Assembly: GCA_018457305.1 (NCBI GenBank)
Contig: JAGYHM010000006.1
Location: forward strand, 1 to 24,530
Length of the DNA stretch: 24,530 nt
Direction of reading: 5' to 3'
Origin: Fusobacterium sp.
GTDB taxonomy: Bacteria; Fusobacteriota; Fusobacteriia; Fusobacteriales; Fusobacteriaceae
Part shown: positions 15,314-23,425 of the stretch, one piece after another
How positions within the stretch are numbered: the first letter of the stretch is position 1
Layout of the letters: each line of letters opens with the position of its first letter
Position numbers and translations under genes: made by a program
Notes under the pieces: generated by a model
Databases searched by the model: none
Told to the model about the DNA's origin: nothing
Seen by the model: only the letters and a program-made list of their open reading frames with translations

Positions 15314-16765
15314 TTATTTATCAATATCTAAAATATCTTTTACTAATTGTTTTTTCATTTCTAAGTTAGATTGTCTGCTTATCATAATTCTTTGAGCTTG
15401 AGGAGAACCTGCACCATGTAAAGATTCTGTTCTATATCCTACTGCTGCTGTTCCTAATGTCATATTTTCAATAAATCTTAAAACTTTCATTCTATTTAGT
15501 GTAGGAACTCCCTCTACACCTCTAAAATATTTTTCAACATAATGTCCAATTTCTGGTGATTTAAAATCTGCTTCTGAAGGTAGAGTTACCATAACTCCTC
15601 CAGCTATATCTTCTGCTAATCTTGCAATCTCATAAGGGAATCTTGTAACATTTTGTTTACATACATTTGCAAGTAACATATCTATTTCATAAGAACCCGC
15701 TGGTGTTTGATGTCCTTCTGCAGAGCAAGCAATTCCACAAGAATACATAGTTTCATTCAAGTGAACCATTTCTATAATTTTATCTTTAACATGAGATGCT
15801 TTTTTTGCTCCATTATAATCTGCAATTAAAGCTGTTGCTCCAATTAAAACATCTCCAACACCTGTTTTACATCCTCCATAACTTTGTCTATGATATCCAG
15901 CAAATCTTTCTACTAAACTTCCTGAAAATTCATATTCTCCACACATAAATATTCTTTCATTTGGAACAAATACATCATCAAATATTACTAATGCTTCGTG
16001 TCCTCCAAATTTAGGGTTTCCTGAATCTAATTTTCCGCCTTCTAATTTTCTTGCATCACAAGATTGACGACCATAAATCATTTTTATTCCTTTTGTATCT
16101 ACAGGAACTGCAAATGCAACAGCATAATCTTTATCTTCTTCTCTCATAGAAATTGTAGGCATTACTAAAACTTCATGTGAATTTACCATTCCAGTTTGGT
16201 GAGCTTTTGCTCCACGAACTACTATTCCATCTTCTCTTCTTTCAACTATATGTAAAAACATATCTGGATCTGGTTGTTTAGATGGAGGTAGACTTCTGTC
16301 TCCCTTAGGGTCTGTCATTGCTCCATCAACTACATAATCTTTTTCTTGAATATATTTTAAGAAATTCACTAATCTTTCATGATAATTTGTTCCTAATGCT
16401 TTATCCATGTCATAAGTCGTGCTATAACAAGCATTAAAAGCATCCATTCCAACGCATCTTTGGAAACAAGAAGCTGTTTTTTGTCCTAATAATCTTTGCA
16501 TTTTTACTTTATTTTTTAAATCTTCTGTACTTTCATGAATATGAGCAAAACGATTTATTTTTTCACCAGTGAATGGAGAAATTGTTGTCATTAAATGTTC
16601 ATACTCAGGTTTTTGAGCCAATTCATAAGTCATCTTTACTGAATTTAAAGATGGTCTTATTATTGGGTCATCTACTGGATTTTCAATTCTTTTTCCAAAC
16701 AGATAAACTTCCATGTTTAACTTTCTTAAACTTTCTTCGTATTGTTCCGCAGTCATCAATGCCAT
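15314..16765 (-). CDS. abfD: 4-hydroxybutyryl-CoA dehydratase / vinylacetyl-CoA isomerase
   Basis: FAD and [4Fe-4S] enzyme of 483 residues that converts 4-hydroxybutyryl-CoA to crotonyl-CoA in the cytoplasm. The cluster ligands known from the Clostridium aminobutyricum enzyme are present: Cys100 and Cys104 (KTASCFQRC), His292 and Cys299 (YHRQSYGGC, same spacing). Long near-invariant stretches such as GAMTDPKGDR, VRGAKAHQTG and AVGYRTESLHGAGSPQAQR support the call. The start is ATG at 16765: AAGGAA lies 9 nt upstream, whereas the in-frame GTG at 16774 would touch the RBS. A sigma-54 promoter at 16821-16839 precedes it. Downstream the structured repeats separate it from the rest of the module, so partial termination there may set different levels. 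Confidence 0.96.
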   Translation of the reverse strand: MALMTAEQYEESLRKLNMEVYLFGKRIENPVDDPIIRPSLNSVKMTYELAQKPEYEHLMTTISPFTGEKINRFAHIHESTEDLKNKVKMQRLLGQKTASCFQRCVGMDAFNACYSTTYDMDKALGTNYHERLVNFLKYIQEKDYVVDGAMTDPKGDRSLPPSKQPDPDMFLHIVERREDGIVVRGAKAHQTGMVNSHEVLVMPTISMREEDKDYAVAFAVPVDTKGIKMIYGRQSCDARKLEGGKLDSGNPKFGGHEALVIFDDVFVPNERIFMCGEYEFSGSLVERFAGYHRQSYGGCKTGVGDVLIGATALIADYNGAKKASHVKDKIIEMVHLNETMYSCGIACSAEGHQTPAGSYEIDMLLANVCKQNVTRFPYEIARLAEDIAGGVMVTLPSEADFKSPEIGHYVEKYFRGVEGVPTLNRMKVLRFIENMTLGTAAVGYRTESLHGAGSPQAQRIMISRQSNLEMKKQLVKDILDIDK

Positions 16766-16820
16766 AAAAATCACTTCCTTAAAATTAGTTTTTTGGTATA
16801 AAATACCTTCTACTAATATA

Positions 16821-16839
16821 TAAGCAAATTCTGTGCCAA
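16821..16839 (-). promoter_or_regulatory. Sigma-54 (-24/-12) promoter of abfD
   Basis: Minus strand TTGGCACAGAATTTGCTTA matches the sigma-54 consensus TGGCAC-N5-TTGCW. GG (16837-16836) and GC (16825-16824) are separated by exactly 10 nt. The transcript would start near 16812, about 47 nt before the abfD ATG. The gene for RpoN lies 2.8 kb upstream. Confidence 0.88.
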
Positions 16840-16957
16840 TAAATTTTATAAATAAAAAATTACTTTAAAAAAATTAAAAAATCTCCCTTAAAAATATAAA
16901 TCAAATTTATACTTTTTTATTTTTTTAGAATAAAAATAAATAATAAAAAATTTTATT

Positions 16958-17005
16958 GTTGCATTTTTGCATAAAAAAATATGCAACGATGTTGCATATT
17001 TGCAA
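16958..17005. promoter_or_regulatory. Candidate activator-binding region (TTGCAT half-site cluster); may also terminate the activator gene
   Basis: Two direct copies of GTTGCAT-N-TTTGCA(T/A) occur at 16958-16972 and 16991-17005, 33 bp apart, about three helical turns. Between them is an inverted half-site, making the perfect 11-bp palindrome AAATATGCAAC-GAT-GTTGCATATTT (16977-17001). A further TTGCAC lies at 17018-17023. The cluster is 120-170 bp upstream of the sigma-54 promoter, where enhancer-binding activators normally sit. The palindrome is followed on the minus strand by TTTTTTTAT, so it could also terminate the activator gene that ends at 17028. The rest of 16766-17027 is AT-rich with no gene. 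Confidence 0.6.
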
Positions 17006-17027
17006 ATAATTGTTTTTTTGCACAAGT

Positions 17028-18419
17028 TTATTTTTCTTGTAATTTTCTTGTTATTGTACTTGGATTAACATCTAAATGTTCCGCTACTTTTCTTTGAGAT
17101 TTCAATTCTCTCATTAATTTTTCAATAACTTCTCTTTGAAATTCAGTCGTGGCATCTTTTAAATTCATTTTATAATATCTTTCATCACATTTTTTGCAGA
17201 TTATTGTCGTTTTACTATCATAAGTTATTTCCTGCCTATTCAACAATTCATTTGGAAGTATATTTGCTTTTATTTCTTCCTCTTGAGATACAACAACCAA
17301 CTGCTCCACAATATTTTTTATTTCTCTAATATTTCCCGGCCAATTATATTCCATAAAATATTTAAAAACATTTTCTGAAATTCTTTTGTCAAGTCCATAA
17401 GTCTTATTAAATTGCTTTAAAAAATTCATAGCAATCAAGACTATATCTTCTTTTCTTTCTCTAATTGGAGGCAAACAAACTTTAACAACATTTATTCTGT
17501 AATACAAATCTTTTCTAAATTCATTTTTTTCAACAAGAGATTTTAAATTTTTATTAGAAGCAGTAATTATTCTAACATCAATAGGAATAGGCTTGTTTCC
17601 TCCCAGTCTAATTACATAACCTGTTTCTAAAACTTTTAATAATTTTACTTGCATATCTAAGGGAAGTTCTGAAATCTCATCTAAAAATAAAGTTGAATTA
17701 TTTGCTAATTCAAATAAACCTTTTTTTCCATTTTTATCTGCACCAGTAAAAGTTCCTGCCTCATAGCCAAACAATTCAGACTCAATTAAATTTTTAGGAA
17801 TAGCTCCACAATTTACCTCAATAAATCTTTCATCTTTTCTAAGACTATTTTCATGAATTTTTTTTGCCATATAACTTTTTCCTGTTCCAGTTTCTCCCTC
17901 TAACAAAATAGAAGTGTTGAACTTCGCAGTCATCTCTAACATATTTAAGATATTCAACATATCTTTATTATTTGTAATAGCCTCTTTTTTTTCTTTTTGT
18001 TTTATAAAATCTAATTCTTTTTTATATTTTTCAGCCAACTCTTTTGTTCTTTTAAACTGTTGCTCCATTCTTTCTAATTCACGCATATCTCTTACGTTTG
18101 TAACGACATAAACTATTTCACCTTTTTCGTTAAATACTGGAGAACTTGTTACAAATATAGATTTCCCTGATTTTAATTTTTGACTAATTGTTATTTTTTT
18201 TCTGCTTCTTATTGCACTCAAAGAACCGCTCTCATCAAAAAGTCCTTCTTCAACCAAAGTTTCCATATTTTTACCTTGTAAATCTTTTATCGATAAGCCT
18301 GTCAATTCTTCGTAAGCCTTATTTATAAAAATTGTATTTCCTTTACCATCTGTAACATATATACCATCATAAGAAGCTTCAACTATTCTTTTAAAAATAT
18401 TGCAAAAATTTTCTCCCAT
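17028..18419 (-). CDS. Sigma-54-dependent transcriptional activator (PAS, AAA+, Fis HTH)
   Basis: Enhancer-binding protein of 463 residues. A PAS domain (about 8-112) includes ASYDGIYVTDGKGNTIFINKA, followed by a coiled coil (about 112-150). The AAA+ domain has Walker A GETGTGKS (175-182), the sigma-54 contact loop as GTFTGA rather than GAFTGA (222-227), Walker B LFLDE (244-248) and WPGNIRE (360-366). A linker carries CKKC (408-411). A Fis-type HTH ends the protein (QRKVAEHLDVNPSTITRKL). It remodels sigma-54 polymerase at the abfD promoter, by inference from position. The start is ATG 18419 with GAGGAG 7 nt upstream; the in-frame TTG at 18434 lies within that RBS region. It is 43 nt downstream of rpoN, so the two are probably one operon. 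The PAS ligand is unknown. Confidence 0.93.
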   Translation of the reverse strand: MGENFCNIFKRIVEASYDGIYVTDGKGNTIFINKAYEELTGLSIKDLQGKNMETLVEEGLFDESGSLSAIRSRKKITISQKLKSGKSIFVTSSPVFNEKGEIVYVVTNVRDMRELERMEQQFKRTKELAEKYKKELDFIKQKEKKEAITNNKDMLNILNMLEMTAKFNTSILLEGETGTGKSYMAKKIHENSLRKDERFIEVNCGAIPKNLIESELFGYEAGTFTGADKNGKKGLFELANNSTLFLDEISELPLDMQVKLLKVLETGYVIRLGGNKPIPIDVRIITASNKNLKSLVEKNEFRKDLYYRINVVKVCLPPIRERKEDIVLIAMNFLKQFNKTYGLDKRISENVFKYFMEYNWPGNIREIKNIVEQLVVVSQEEEIKANILPNELLNRQEITYDSKTTIICKKCDERYYKMNLKDATTEFQREVIEKLMRELKSQRKVAEHLDVNPSTITRKLQEK

Positions 18420-18462
18420 TTTTATTCTCCTCAATCATATTTCTATTTAATTTCTCATTTTT

Positions 18463-19623
18463 TTATAAATACACTTTTCTCTGTCTAGAAGAAAAATATC
18501 CCAATTCTTTTCTATACTTTGTGATAGTTCTTCTCGCTACTGAATACTTTAATTTTTTTGTTATTTTTTCAGCCAACTGTAAATCACTAAGTGGTCTTTT
18601 TTTATCTTCTTCTTCTAACAACTTTTCAATCATTTCTTCAACTAATTTTCTTTCTTCTGAATAACAAAACAGTGCTTTAAAAGAGGTTATCCCTTGCTCA
18701 GTCCATATATATTTATTTTGTATCGCTCTTGAAATTGTTGATATACTTAAATTTAATTTTTCTGCTATTTCTTTTTCATGTAATGTTTCTAAATTAGCAT
18801 TATTTAAAAAATAATTTTTTTGTTTATCCAAAATATAAGTTAAAATATTTTTTAATGTCTTTATTCTTTTTTCTATACAATATCTCAATAATTCCGTTTC
18901 ATTATCTTCTATGTTATACATATTATATAACTTATCTTTCCATTGTTCATTTTCTTTTATAATAACTTCATTATTTTTTATATACAAATAAAAATCTGGA
19001 ATTATAGTTTGGATTTTTCCCACTGAAAAACCTCTTGAAGGTTTTGGATTACAAGATTTTATTTTAATTAAAAAATTTCCTAAATCTTCTTCTGAAATTT
19101 TTATTTTATCTAATAATTCTTGCTCTTTTCCTCTTGCTATATAATCCAAATTATCTAAAACATCTTGTATCTTTTCTTCCCACATATTCTTTTTTTTGAG
19201 TTGAAGTCTAATGCACTCTTTAAAATTATGAGTTCCCACCCCTATCGGTTCTAATTCGTGTAAATACTTAAAAGTTTCTTCCAAGCCTTTCATTCCTATT
19301 TTTAATTGCTGTGATAATTCTAAATCACTCAATTCTAAAAAACCTTGATTATTTAAGTTGTTTATACAATAAATTAAATTCTTTTTTATTTTTTCTGAAA
19401 TATTAAAATAAATAAGTTGTTCTTTTAAATAATCAAAAAAATTATTTTCTTCTTCTATATTTTCAATATAATTCTCATCTATATTGCCACTCTTTTTTTT
19501 AAACTGTTTATTCCAAATTTTTAAAACTTTTGAATATGGCAGAGATAAAATTTGGAAAGATAATTTCATTTCTTGAGACAATCTTAATTTTTGTTTTTGA
19601 CTTATCTCTAATTTTAATTCCAT
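18463..19623 (-). CDS. rpoN: RNA polymerase sigma-54 factor RpoN
   Basis: Sigma-54 factor of 386 residues, shorter than the roughly 430-480 usual in many bacteria. Region I (about 1-45) keeps the Gln/Leu-rich activator-contact sequence LEISQKQKLRLSQEMKLSFQ. The acidic region II looks reduced. The core-binding part follows, then an HTH (EIAEKLNLSISTISRAIQNKYI). The RpoN box near the C-terminus is ARRTITKYRKELGY (about 363-376). It recognises -24/-12 promoters such as that of abfD. The start is ATG 19623 with AAAAGGAGG 6 nt upstream; an in-frame ATG 28 codons earlier lacks an RBS and extends beyond family homology. A TATAAT at 19676-19681 is a possible -10 without a clear -35. Confidence 0.93.
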   Translation of the reverse strand: MELKLEISQKQKLRLSQEMKLSFQILSLPYSKVLKIWNKQFKKKSGNIDENYIENIEEENNFFDYLKEQLIYFNISEKIKKNLIYCINNLNNQGFLELSDLELSQQLKIGMKGLEETFKYLHELEPIGVGTHNFKECIRLQLKKKNMWEEKIQDVLDNLDYIARGKEQELLDKIKISEEDLGNFLIKIKSCNPKPSRGFSVGKIQTIIPDFYLYIKNNEVIIKENEQWKDKLYNMYNIEDNETELLRYCIEKRIKTLKNILTYILDKQKNYFLNNANLETLHEKEIAEKLNLSISTISRAIQNKYIWTEQGITSFKALFCYSEERKLVEEMIEKLLEEEDKKRPLSDLQLAEKITKKLKYSVARRTITKYRKELGYFSSRQRKVYL

Positions 19624-19721
19624 GTCTTTCCTCCTTTTATATTTTATTATGTTTATTTTAAATAATAATTGTTTTATTATACTCTTATATTTTAATTTAT
19701 TTTTCATTTTTTTTCAATATT

Positions 19722-19748
19722 AAAAAATCTAGGAGTTTCCCCCTAGAT
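19722..19748 (-). terminator. Intrinsic terminator after the YfcC-type carrier
   Basis: Minus strand ATCTAGG (19748-19742) and CCTAGAT (19733-19727) form a 7-bp stem followed by TTTTTT. It lies 7 nt after the carrier stop codon and separates it from rpoN. Confidence 0.78.
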
Positions 19749-19754
19749 AAGTTT

Positions 19755-21266
19755 TTAAATAATTGCTCTCACATATAATATTATTGTAACTAAAACTGCT
19801 ATTATAAATATTAACGGCATTACAAATTTTAGCCATTTATTATAAGAAATTCCTGCAATTTGTAAAGCAACAAATATTAGTCCTGTTGGAGTTATAAATA
19901 AGATTAAGCCTTGCCCCCAAGCAAATGCATCTACAACTAAGGCTCTTGATATTCCAACTGTGTCTGCCAATGGTGCAAGTATTGGCATTGCCAAAACTGC
20001 AAGTCCAGATGTTGATGGAATAAAAATTCCTAAGAATGCAAAAACCAAAAGTAAAACCACTGTAAATACTCCACCATCCATTCCAGAAACAAGATTTGAT
20101 GAATAAAATAATAATGTGTCAGATATCATTCCGTTTTCCATTATTATGTTTATTGCTCTGGCAAGTCCAATTATCAGTGCCACCCCTATAACTTCAGAAG
20201 TTCCATTTACAAAACCATCAACTGCAGATTTTTCTCCTAAACCTGATAATAATTTTATTATTATAGACATTCCAAAAAACATTGCTGCTGCTTCTTGAAA
20301 CCACCAACCAAGTGAAGATACTCCCCATATCATTATTCCAAATTGAAATAAAAATAAAAACAAAATTATTTTTTGTCTTAAAGTCATAGTTCCATCTGAA
20401 TTATCATCGTAATCTTTTAAAAATTTCATTTTTGCTTCTTCTTGAATATCAGCAACCAAAGAAAGATTTTTATCTTTTTTTACTTTCTTAATATAAATAT
20501 ATAGATAAATTAAACTTATTATTGAAAAAATAATTAAAGCGACAAATCTAAATGTTAGTCCCTCATTAAAAGATATTCCTGCAGCATTTGATGCAATTAT
20601 CGTTGAAAACGGATTCACTGTTGAAAACATACAGCCCACTGCTGAACCTAAAAGAATTGTTGCCATTGGAACTAAAATATCAAAACCATTTGTTAAAAAT
20701 AGTGGTATCAAGATTGAATAAAAAGGAATTGTCTCTTCCCAAAATCCAAAAATTGTTCCACCTATTGCAAAAAACATAAATGCTACAACTACAAGCATAA
20801 ATTCTTTGCCCTTTGTTTTTTTTGAAATACTTCTCATTGCTGCATTAAAAGTTCCAGTCTTATTAACAACACCAACTATTCCACCCAAAATAAGTACAAA
20901 AATAATTATATCCATAGAACCTGCTAGCCCTAATATCGGTGCCATTATTAAATCTAAAATATTTTGTGATTTTTCTTCATTTAATCTTGTATATGTATTT
21001 GGAATTGCCATAGGTTTTTTAATAATTCCATCTGTAAATTTTTCTAAACCTATTTTTATTCCTAATTTTTTTAAATTTTCTTCACTCGCTTTCAAAACAA
21101 CATCTTCTGAATCTTGTCTACTCACTATAAATTCATTTTTTTTCTCTGAGTAAGTTAATCTTGAATATTCTCCTGCTGGAATTACATGTGTTAAGATTGT
21201 AACCACTATCAAAATTAAAAACAATACTGAATATGCTGTTGGAAATTCTAAATTTTTTCTTTTCAA
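19755..21266 (-). CDS. YfcC family membrane carrier
   Basis: Membrane protein of 503 residues with about 12 hydrophobic segments. The N-terminal signature PTAYSVLFLILIVVTILTHVIPAGEY and the C-terminal FLGIFIPSTSGLAVLAMPILAPLAD are typical of the YfcC/DcuC-like carriers in the ion transporter superfamily. Their substrates are usually organic acids, amino acids or peptides; the substrate here is unknown. A periplasmic loop of about 70 residues follows the first helix. The start is TTG, with AGGGGGAG 6 nt upstream. The gene has its own promoter (21300-21328) and terminator, so it is not strictly part of the rpoN operon, though it is next to it. Confidence 0.85.
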   Translation of the reverse strand: MKRKNLEFPTAYSVLFLILIVVTILTHVIPAGEYSRLTYSEKKNEFIVSRQDSEDVVLKASEENLKKLGIKIGLEKFTDGIIKKPMAIPNTYTRLNEEKSQNILDLIMAPILGLAGSMDIIIFVLILGGIVGVVNKTGTFNAAMRSISKKTKGKEFMLVVVAFMFFAIGGTIFGFWEETIPFYSILIPLFLTNGFDILVPMATILLGSAVGCMFSTVNPFSTIIASNAAGISFNEGLTFRFVALIIFSIISLIYLYIYIKKVKKDKNLSLVADIQEEAKMKFLKDYDDNSDGTMTLRQKIILFLFLFQFGIMIWGVSSLGWWFQEAAAMFFGMSIIIKLLSGLGEKSAVDGFVNGTSEVIGVALIIGLARAINIIMENGMISDTLLFYSSNLVSGMDGGVFTVVLLLVFAFLGIFIPSTSGLAVLAMPILAPLADTVGISRALVVDAFAWGQGLILFITPTGLIFVALQIAGISYNKWLKFVMPLIFIIAVLVTIILYVRAII

Positions 21267-21299
21267 CTACCACTCCCCCTTTAAAATTAAACTTAAAAA

Positions 21300-21328
21300 A
21301 GTTTACTCTTTTAAGTCTAAAAAGTCAA
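21300..21328 (-). promoter_or_regulatory. Sigma-70 promoter of the YfcC-type carrier
   Basis: Minus strand TTGACT (21328-21323), a 17-nt spacer, TAAACT (21305-21300). It lies 34 nt upstream of the TTG start codon. Confidence 0.7.
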
Positions 21329-21367
21329 TTATTTTTTTACTATTTTAAAATAAATTTTATTTTTGAT

Positions 21368-21398
21368 AAAAAAAAGAACAGTTTTTTGAACTGTCCTT
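21368..21398 (-). terminator. Intrinsic terminator after rpsP
   Basis: Minus strand AAGGACAGTT-CAAAA-AACTGTTCTT, 9 of 10 pairs, followed by a run of T residues. It lies 22 nt after the rpsP stop and ends the ylxM-ffh-rpsP operon. Confidence 0.85.
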
Positions 21399-21419
21399 TC
21401 TAAAAAAATTTAATTTTTA

Positions 21420-21683
21420 TTATTTCTTTTTAGCTTCTTCAAATTTAGCCCAAACTCCAGCTTTAACTAAAATTGATTTTACAGTTCTTGTAGGTTGAGC
21501 TCCGTTTTTTAAGAATTTTAAAATTTCTTCTTCTTTTAAAACTACTTTTGAATCTTCTAATGGGAAGTAATTTCCTAAGTAAGCGATTGCTCCTCCATCT
21601 CTTTTAGAAAGAGCTTCCATAGCTACTAATCTATAAGAAGGTCTTTTGTTGTCCCCTAATCTTGTAAGTCTTAATTTTAACAT
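21420..21683 (-). CDS. rpsP: 30S ribosomal protein S16
   Basis: Protein of 87 residues with the S16 N-terminus LKLRLTRLGDNKRPSYRLVA and the family stretch RDGGAIAYLGNYFPLED. The tail KILKFLKNGAQPTRTVKSIL is also typical. It is an assembly protein of the small ribosomal subunit. The RBS AAAAGGAGATGG precedes the ATG by a normal distance. It lies 40 nt after ffh, the conserved ffh-rpsP linkage. Confidence 0.97.
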   Translation of the reverse strand: MLKLRLTRLGDNKRPSYRLVAMEALSKRDGGAIAYLGNYFPLEDSKVVLKEEEILKFLKNGAQPTRTVKSILVKAGVWAKFEEAKKK

Positions 21684-21723
21684 TTTTCCATCTCCTTTTT
21701 ATTTTTAAAATTTTATTATTTAT

Positions 21724-23073
21724 TTAAAATGGGAATTTCCCACCTTTTCCAAATTTATTCGGCATCATTGAGCCTAAGTTTGGCATTTTACCGCCAGAAA
21801 ATATTTTCATCATAGCCTTCATCTGTTCAAATTGTTTTAATAATCTATTAACATCTGAAACTTGAGTTCCGCTTCCACCTGCAATTCTTGATTTTCTACT
21901 TGCTTTCAAAATTTCAGGTTTTTTTCTTTCTTCTTTAGTCATTGACTGAATTATTGCTTCAACTTTTTTCATTTCTTTTTCAGCTGGAGCAATATCTCCA
22001 ATCTGATTCATACCAGGAATCATTTTTAATATACTTCCTAACGAACCTAATTTTTTTATTGTTTGTAATTGCTTTAAGAAATCATTTAAATCAAATTTTT
22101 GTGTTCTTATTTTTTCTTCAAGTGATTTTGCTTCATCTTGGTCAATAACATCTTGTGCCTTTTCAACTAACGAAACAACATCTCCCATTCCAAGTATTCT
22201 CGAAACTAATCTATCTGGGTGAAAAACTTCTATATCATCTAGTTTTTCTCCAACTCCAATAAATTTTATTGGCTTCCCTACGACTGCTTTTATAGAAAGA
22301 GCTGCTCCTCCACGAGTATCTCCATCTAATTTTGTTAAAATAATTCCATCTACACTTAAAGCCTCGTTAAAAGATTTTGCTAAATTTACAGCATCTTGCC
22401 CTATCATAGCATCTACAACTAATAAAATTTCTTGTGGTCTAATTGCTTTTTTAACTTCTTTTAATTCTTCCATTAAGGCTTCATCTATATGTAATCTACC
22501 AGCAGTATCTACAAGCATATAAGTTGCATTTATTTCTTTTGCTTTTTCTTTTGCTCTTTCAACTATTTCAACTACATTTTTATTTTCTTCTTCTGCATAA
22601 ACTTCAATGCCAATTTGTTTTCCCAAAACTTGTAATTGTTTTATTGCAGCAGGTCTATACACATCAGCCGCAACTAATAAAACTTTTTCATTTTGTTTTT
22701 TCAAAAGTTTTCCTAATTTTCCAGCAAAAGTTGTTTTCCCTGCTCCTTGTAAACCAGCCAGCATTAAGATAGTAGGATTCCTAACTCCCTTTGTTAATCT
22801 CGAACTTGCTCCACCCAATAACTCTATTAACTCATCATTAACAAGTTTTATAAATTGTTGAGCAGGATTAACTCCTCTTATGACATCTGTTCCAATTGCT
22901 TTTTCACTAATTTTTGCAGTAAATTCTTTTACAACTTTATAGTTTACATCTGCTTCAAGTAAAGACATTTTAACTTCTCTCATTGCTTCTTTTATATTGT
23001 CTTCACTTAACTTTCCGTGTCCTCTAACTTTTTTAAAAATGTCTTGAAATCTATTTCCTAAATTTTCTAACAT
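21724..23073 (-). CDS. ffh: Signal recognition particle protein Ffh (SRP54)
   Basis: GTPase of 449 residues. The N domain (about 1-95) is followed by the G domain with GLQGAGKT (107-114), DTAGR (about 188-192) and TKLDGDTRGG (about 246-255). The C-terminal M domain (about 300-449) is rich in Met, with MIPGMNQIG, a signal-binding finger-type segment, and KAMMKIFSGGKMPNLGSMMPN near the end; the SRP-RNA-binding site SRIAGGSGT is present. It binds signal sequences on ribosomes with 4.5S RNA and delivers them to FtsY. The RBS is TGGAGAGGAAA. It lies 24 nt after ylxM, the usual neighbour. Confidence 0.97.
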   Translation of the reverse strand: MLENLGNRFQDIFKKVRGHGKLSEDNIKEAMREVKMSLLEADVNYKVVKEFTAKISEKAIGTDVIRGVNPAQQFIKLVNDELIELLGGASSRLTKGVRNPTILMLAGLQGAGKTTFAGKLGKLLKKQNEKVLLVAADVYRPAAIKQLQVLGKQIGIEVYAEEENKNVVEIVERAKEKAKEINATYMLVDTAGRLHIDEALMEELKEVKKAIRPQEILLVVDAMIGQDAVNLAKSFNEALSVDGIILTKLDGDTRGGAALSIKAVVGKPIKFIGVGEKLDDIEVFHPDRLVSRILGMGDVVSLVEKAQDVIDQDEAKSLEEKIRTQKFDLNDFLKQLQTIKKLGSLGSILKMIPGMNQIGDIAPAEKEMKKVEAIIQSMTKEERKKPEILKASRKSRIAGGSGTQVSDVNRLLKQFEQMKAMMKIFSGGKMPNLGSMMPNKFGKGGKFPF

Positions 23074-23097
23074 GATTTCCTCTCCAAATAAAAATAT

Positions 23098-23409
23098 TTA
23101 AATTAAACTTTCTATTATTTCTTCTAATTTTTTTTCAGTAAAATTTATTTTTAGATTTTCCAATTCTTTTAAAATTTTTTTCTTCTTCTCATAAAATTTT
23201 AATTTTTTTTCATAATCATATAAAAGTTTTGTCCCTCTTTTGATATTATCATAAATAGCTTGACGACTGACTCCATAATTTTCTGCTATTTCTGTTAAAG
23301 ATAAATCATCTTCAAAATGCTCAATCAAATATTTTTTTTGTTTTTTACTCAATAAATTTGAATAAATATCTAAAAGATTTGCAATTTCTATAAATTCTTC
23401 CAATTTCAT
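23098..23409 (-). CDS. ylxM: YlxM/p13 family helix-turn-helix protein
   Basis: Protein of 103 residues with a sigma-70 region 4-like HTH (SLTEIAENYGVSRQAIYDNIKRG, about 34-56) preceded by LLSKKQKKYLIEHFEDDLS. A Lys-rich coiled-coil helix follows. This matches the YlxM family, which is nearly always encoded next to ffh and is linked to the SRP pathway. It opens the operon ahead of ffh. The RBS is weak (GGTGA, 7 nt before the ATG), and the predicted 5' leader is only about 10 nt (see promoter at 23426-23454). Confidence 0.92.
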   Translation of the reverse strand: MKLEEFIEIANLLDIYSNLLSKKQKKYLIEHFEDDLSLTEIAENYGVSRQAIYDNIKRGTKLLYDYEKKLKFYEKKKKILKELENLKINFTEKKLEEIIESLI

Positions 23410-23425
23410 TTTTATTCACCAAATC

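Noticed and set aside
15111..15395. Rightward 94-codon open frame across the structured repeats and the end of abfD
   Set aside because: Its sequence is made of the hairpin repeats plus antisense of abfD; no RBS and an odd Arg/Cys-rich translation.
20588..21153. Several rightward open frames opposite the YfcC-type carrier and similar ones opposite ffh
   Set aside because: They are shadows of hydrophobic or strongly biased minus-strand genes, without RBS or family resemblance.
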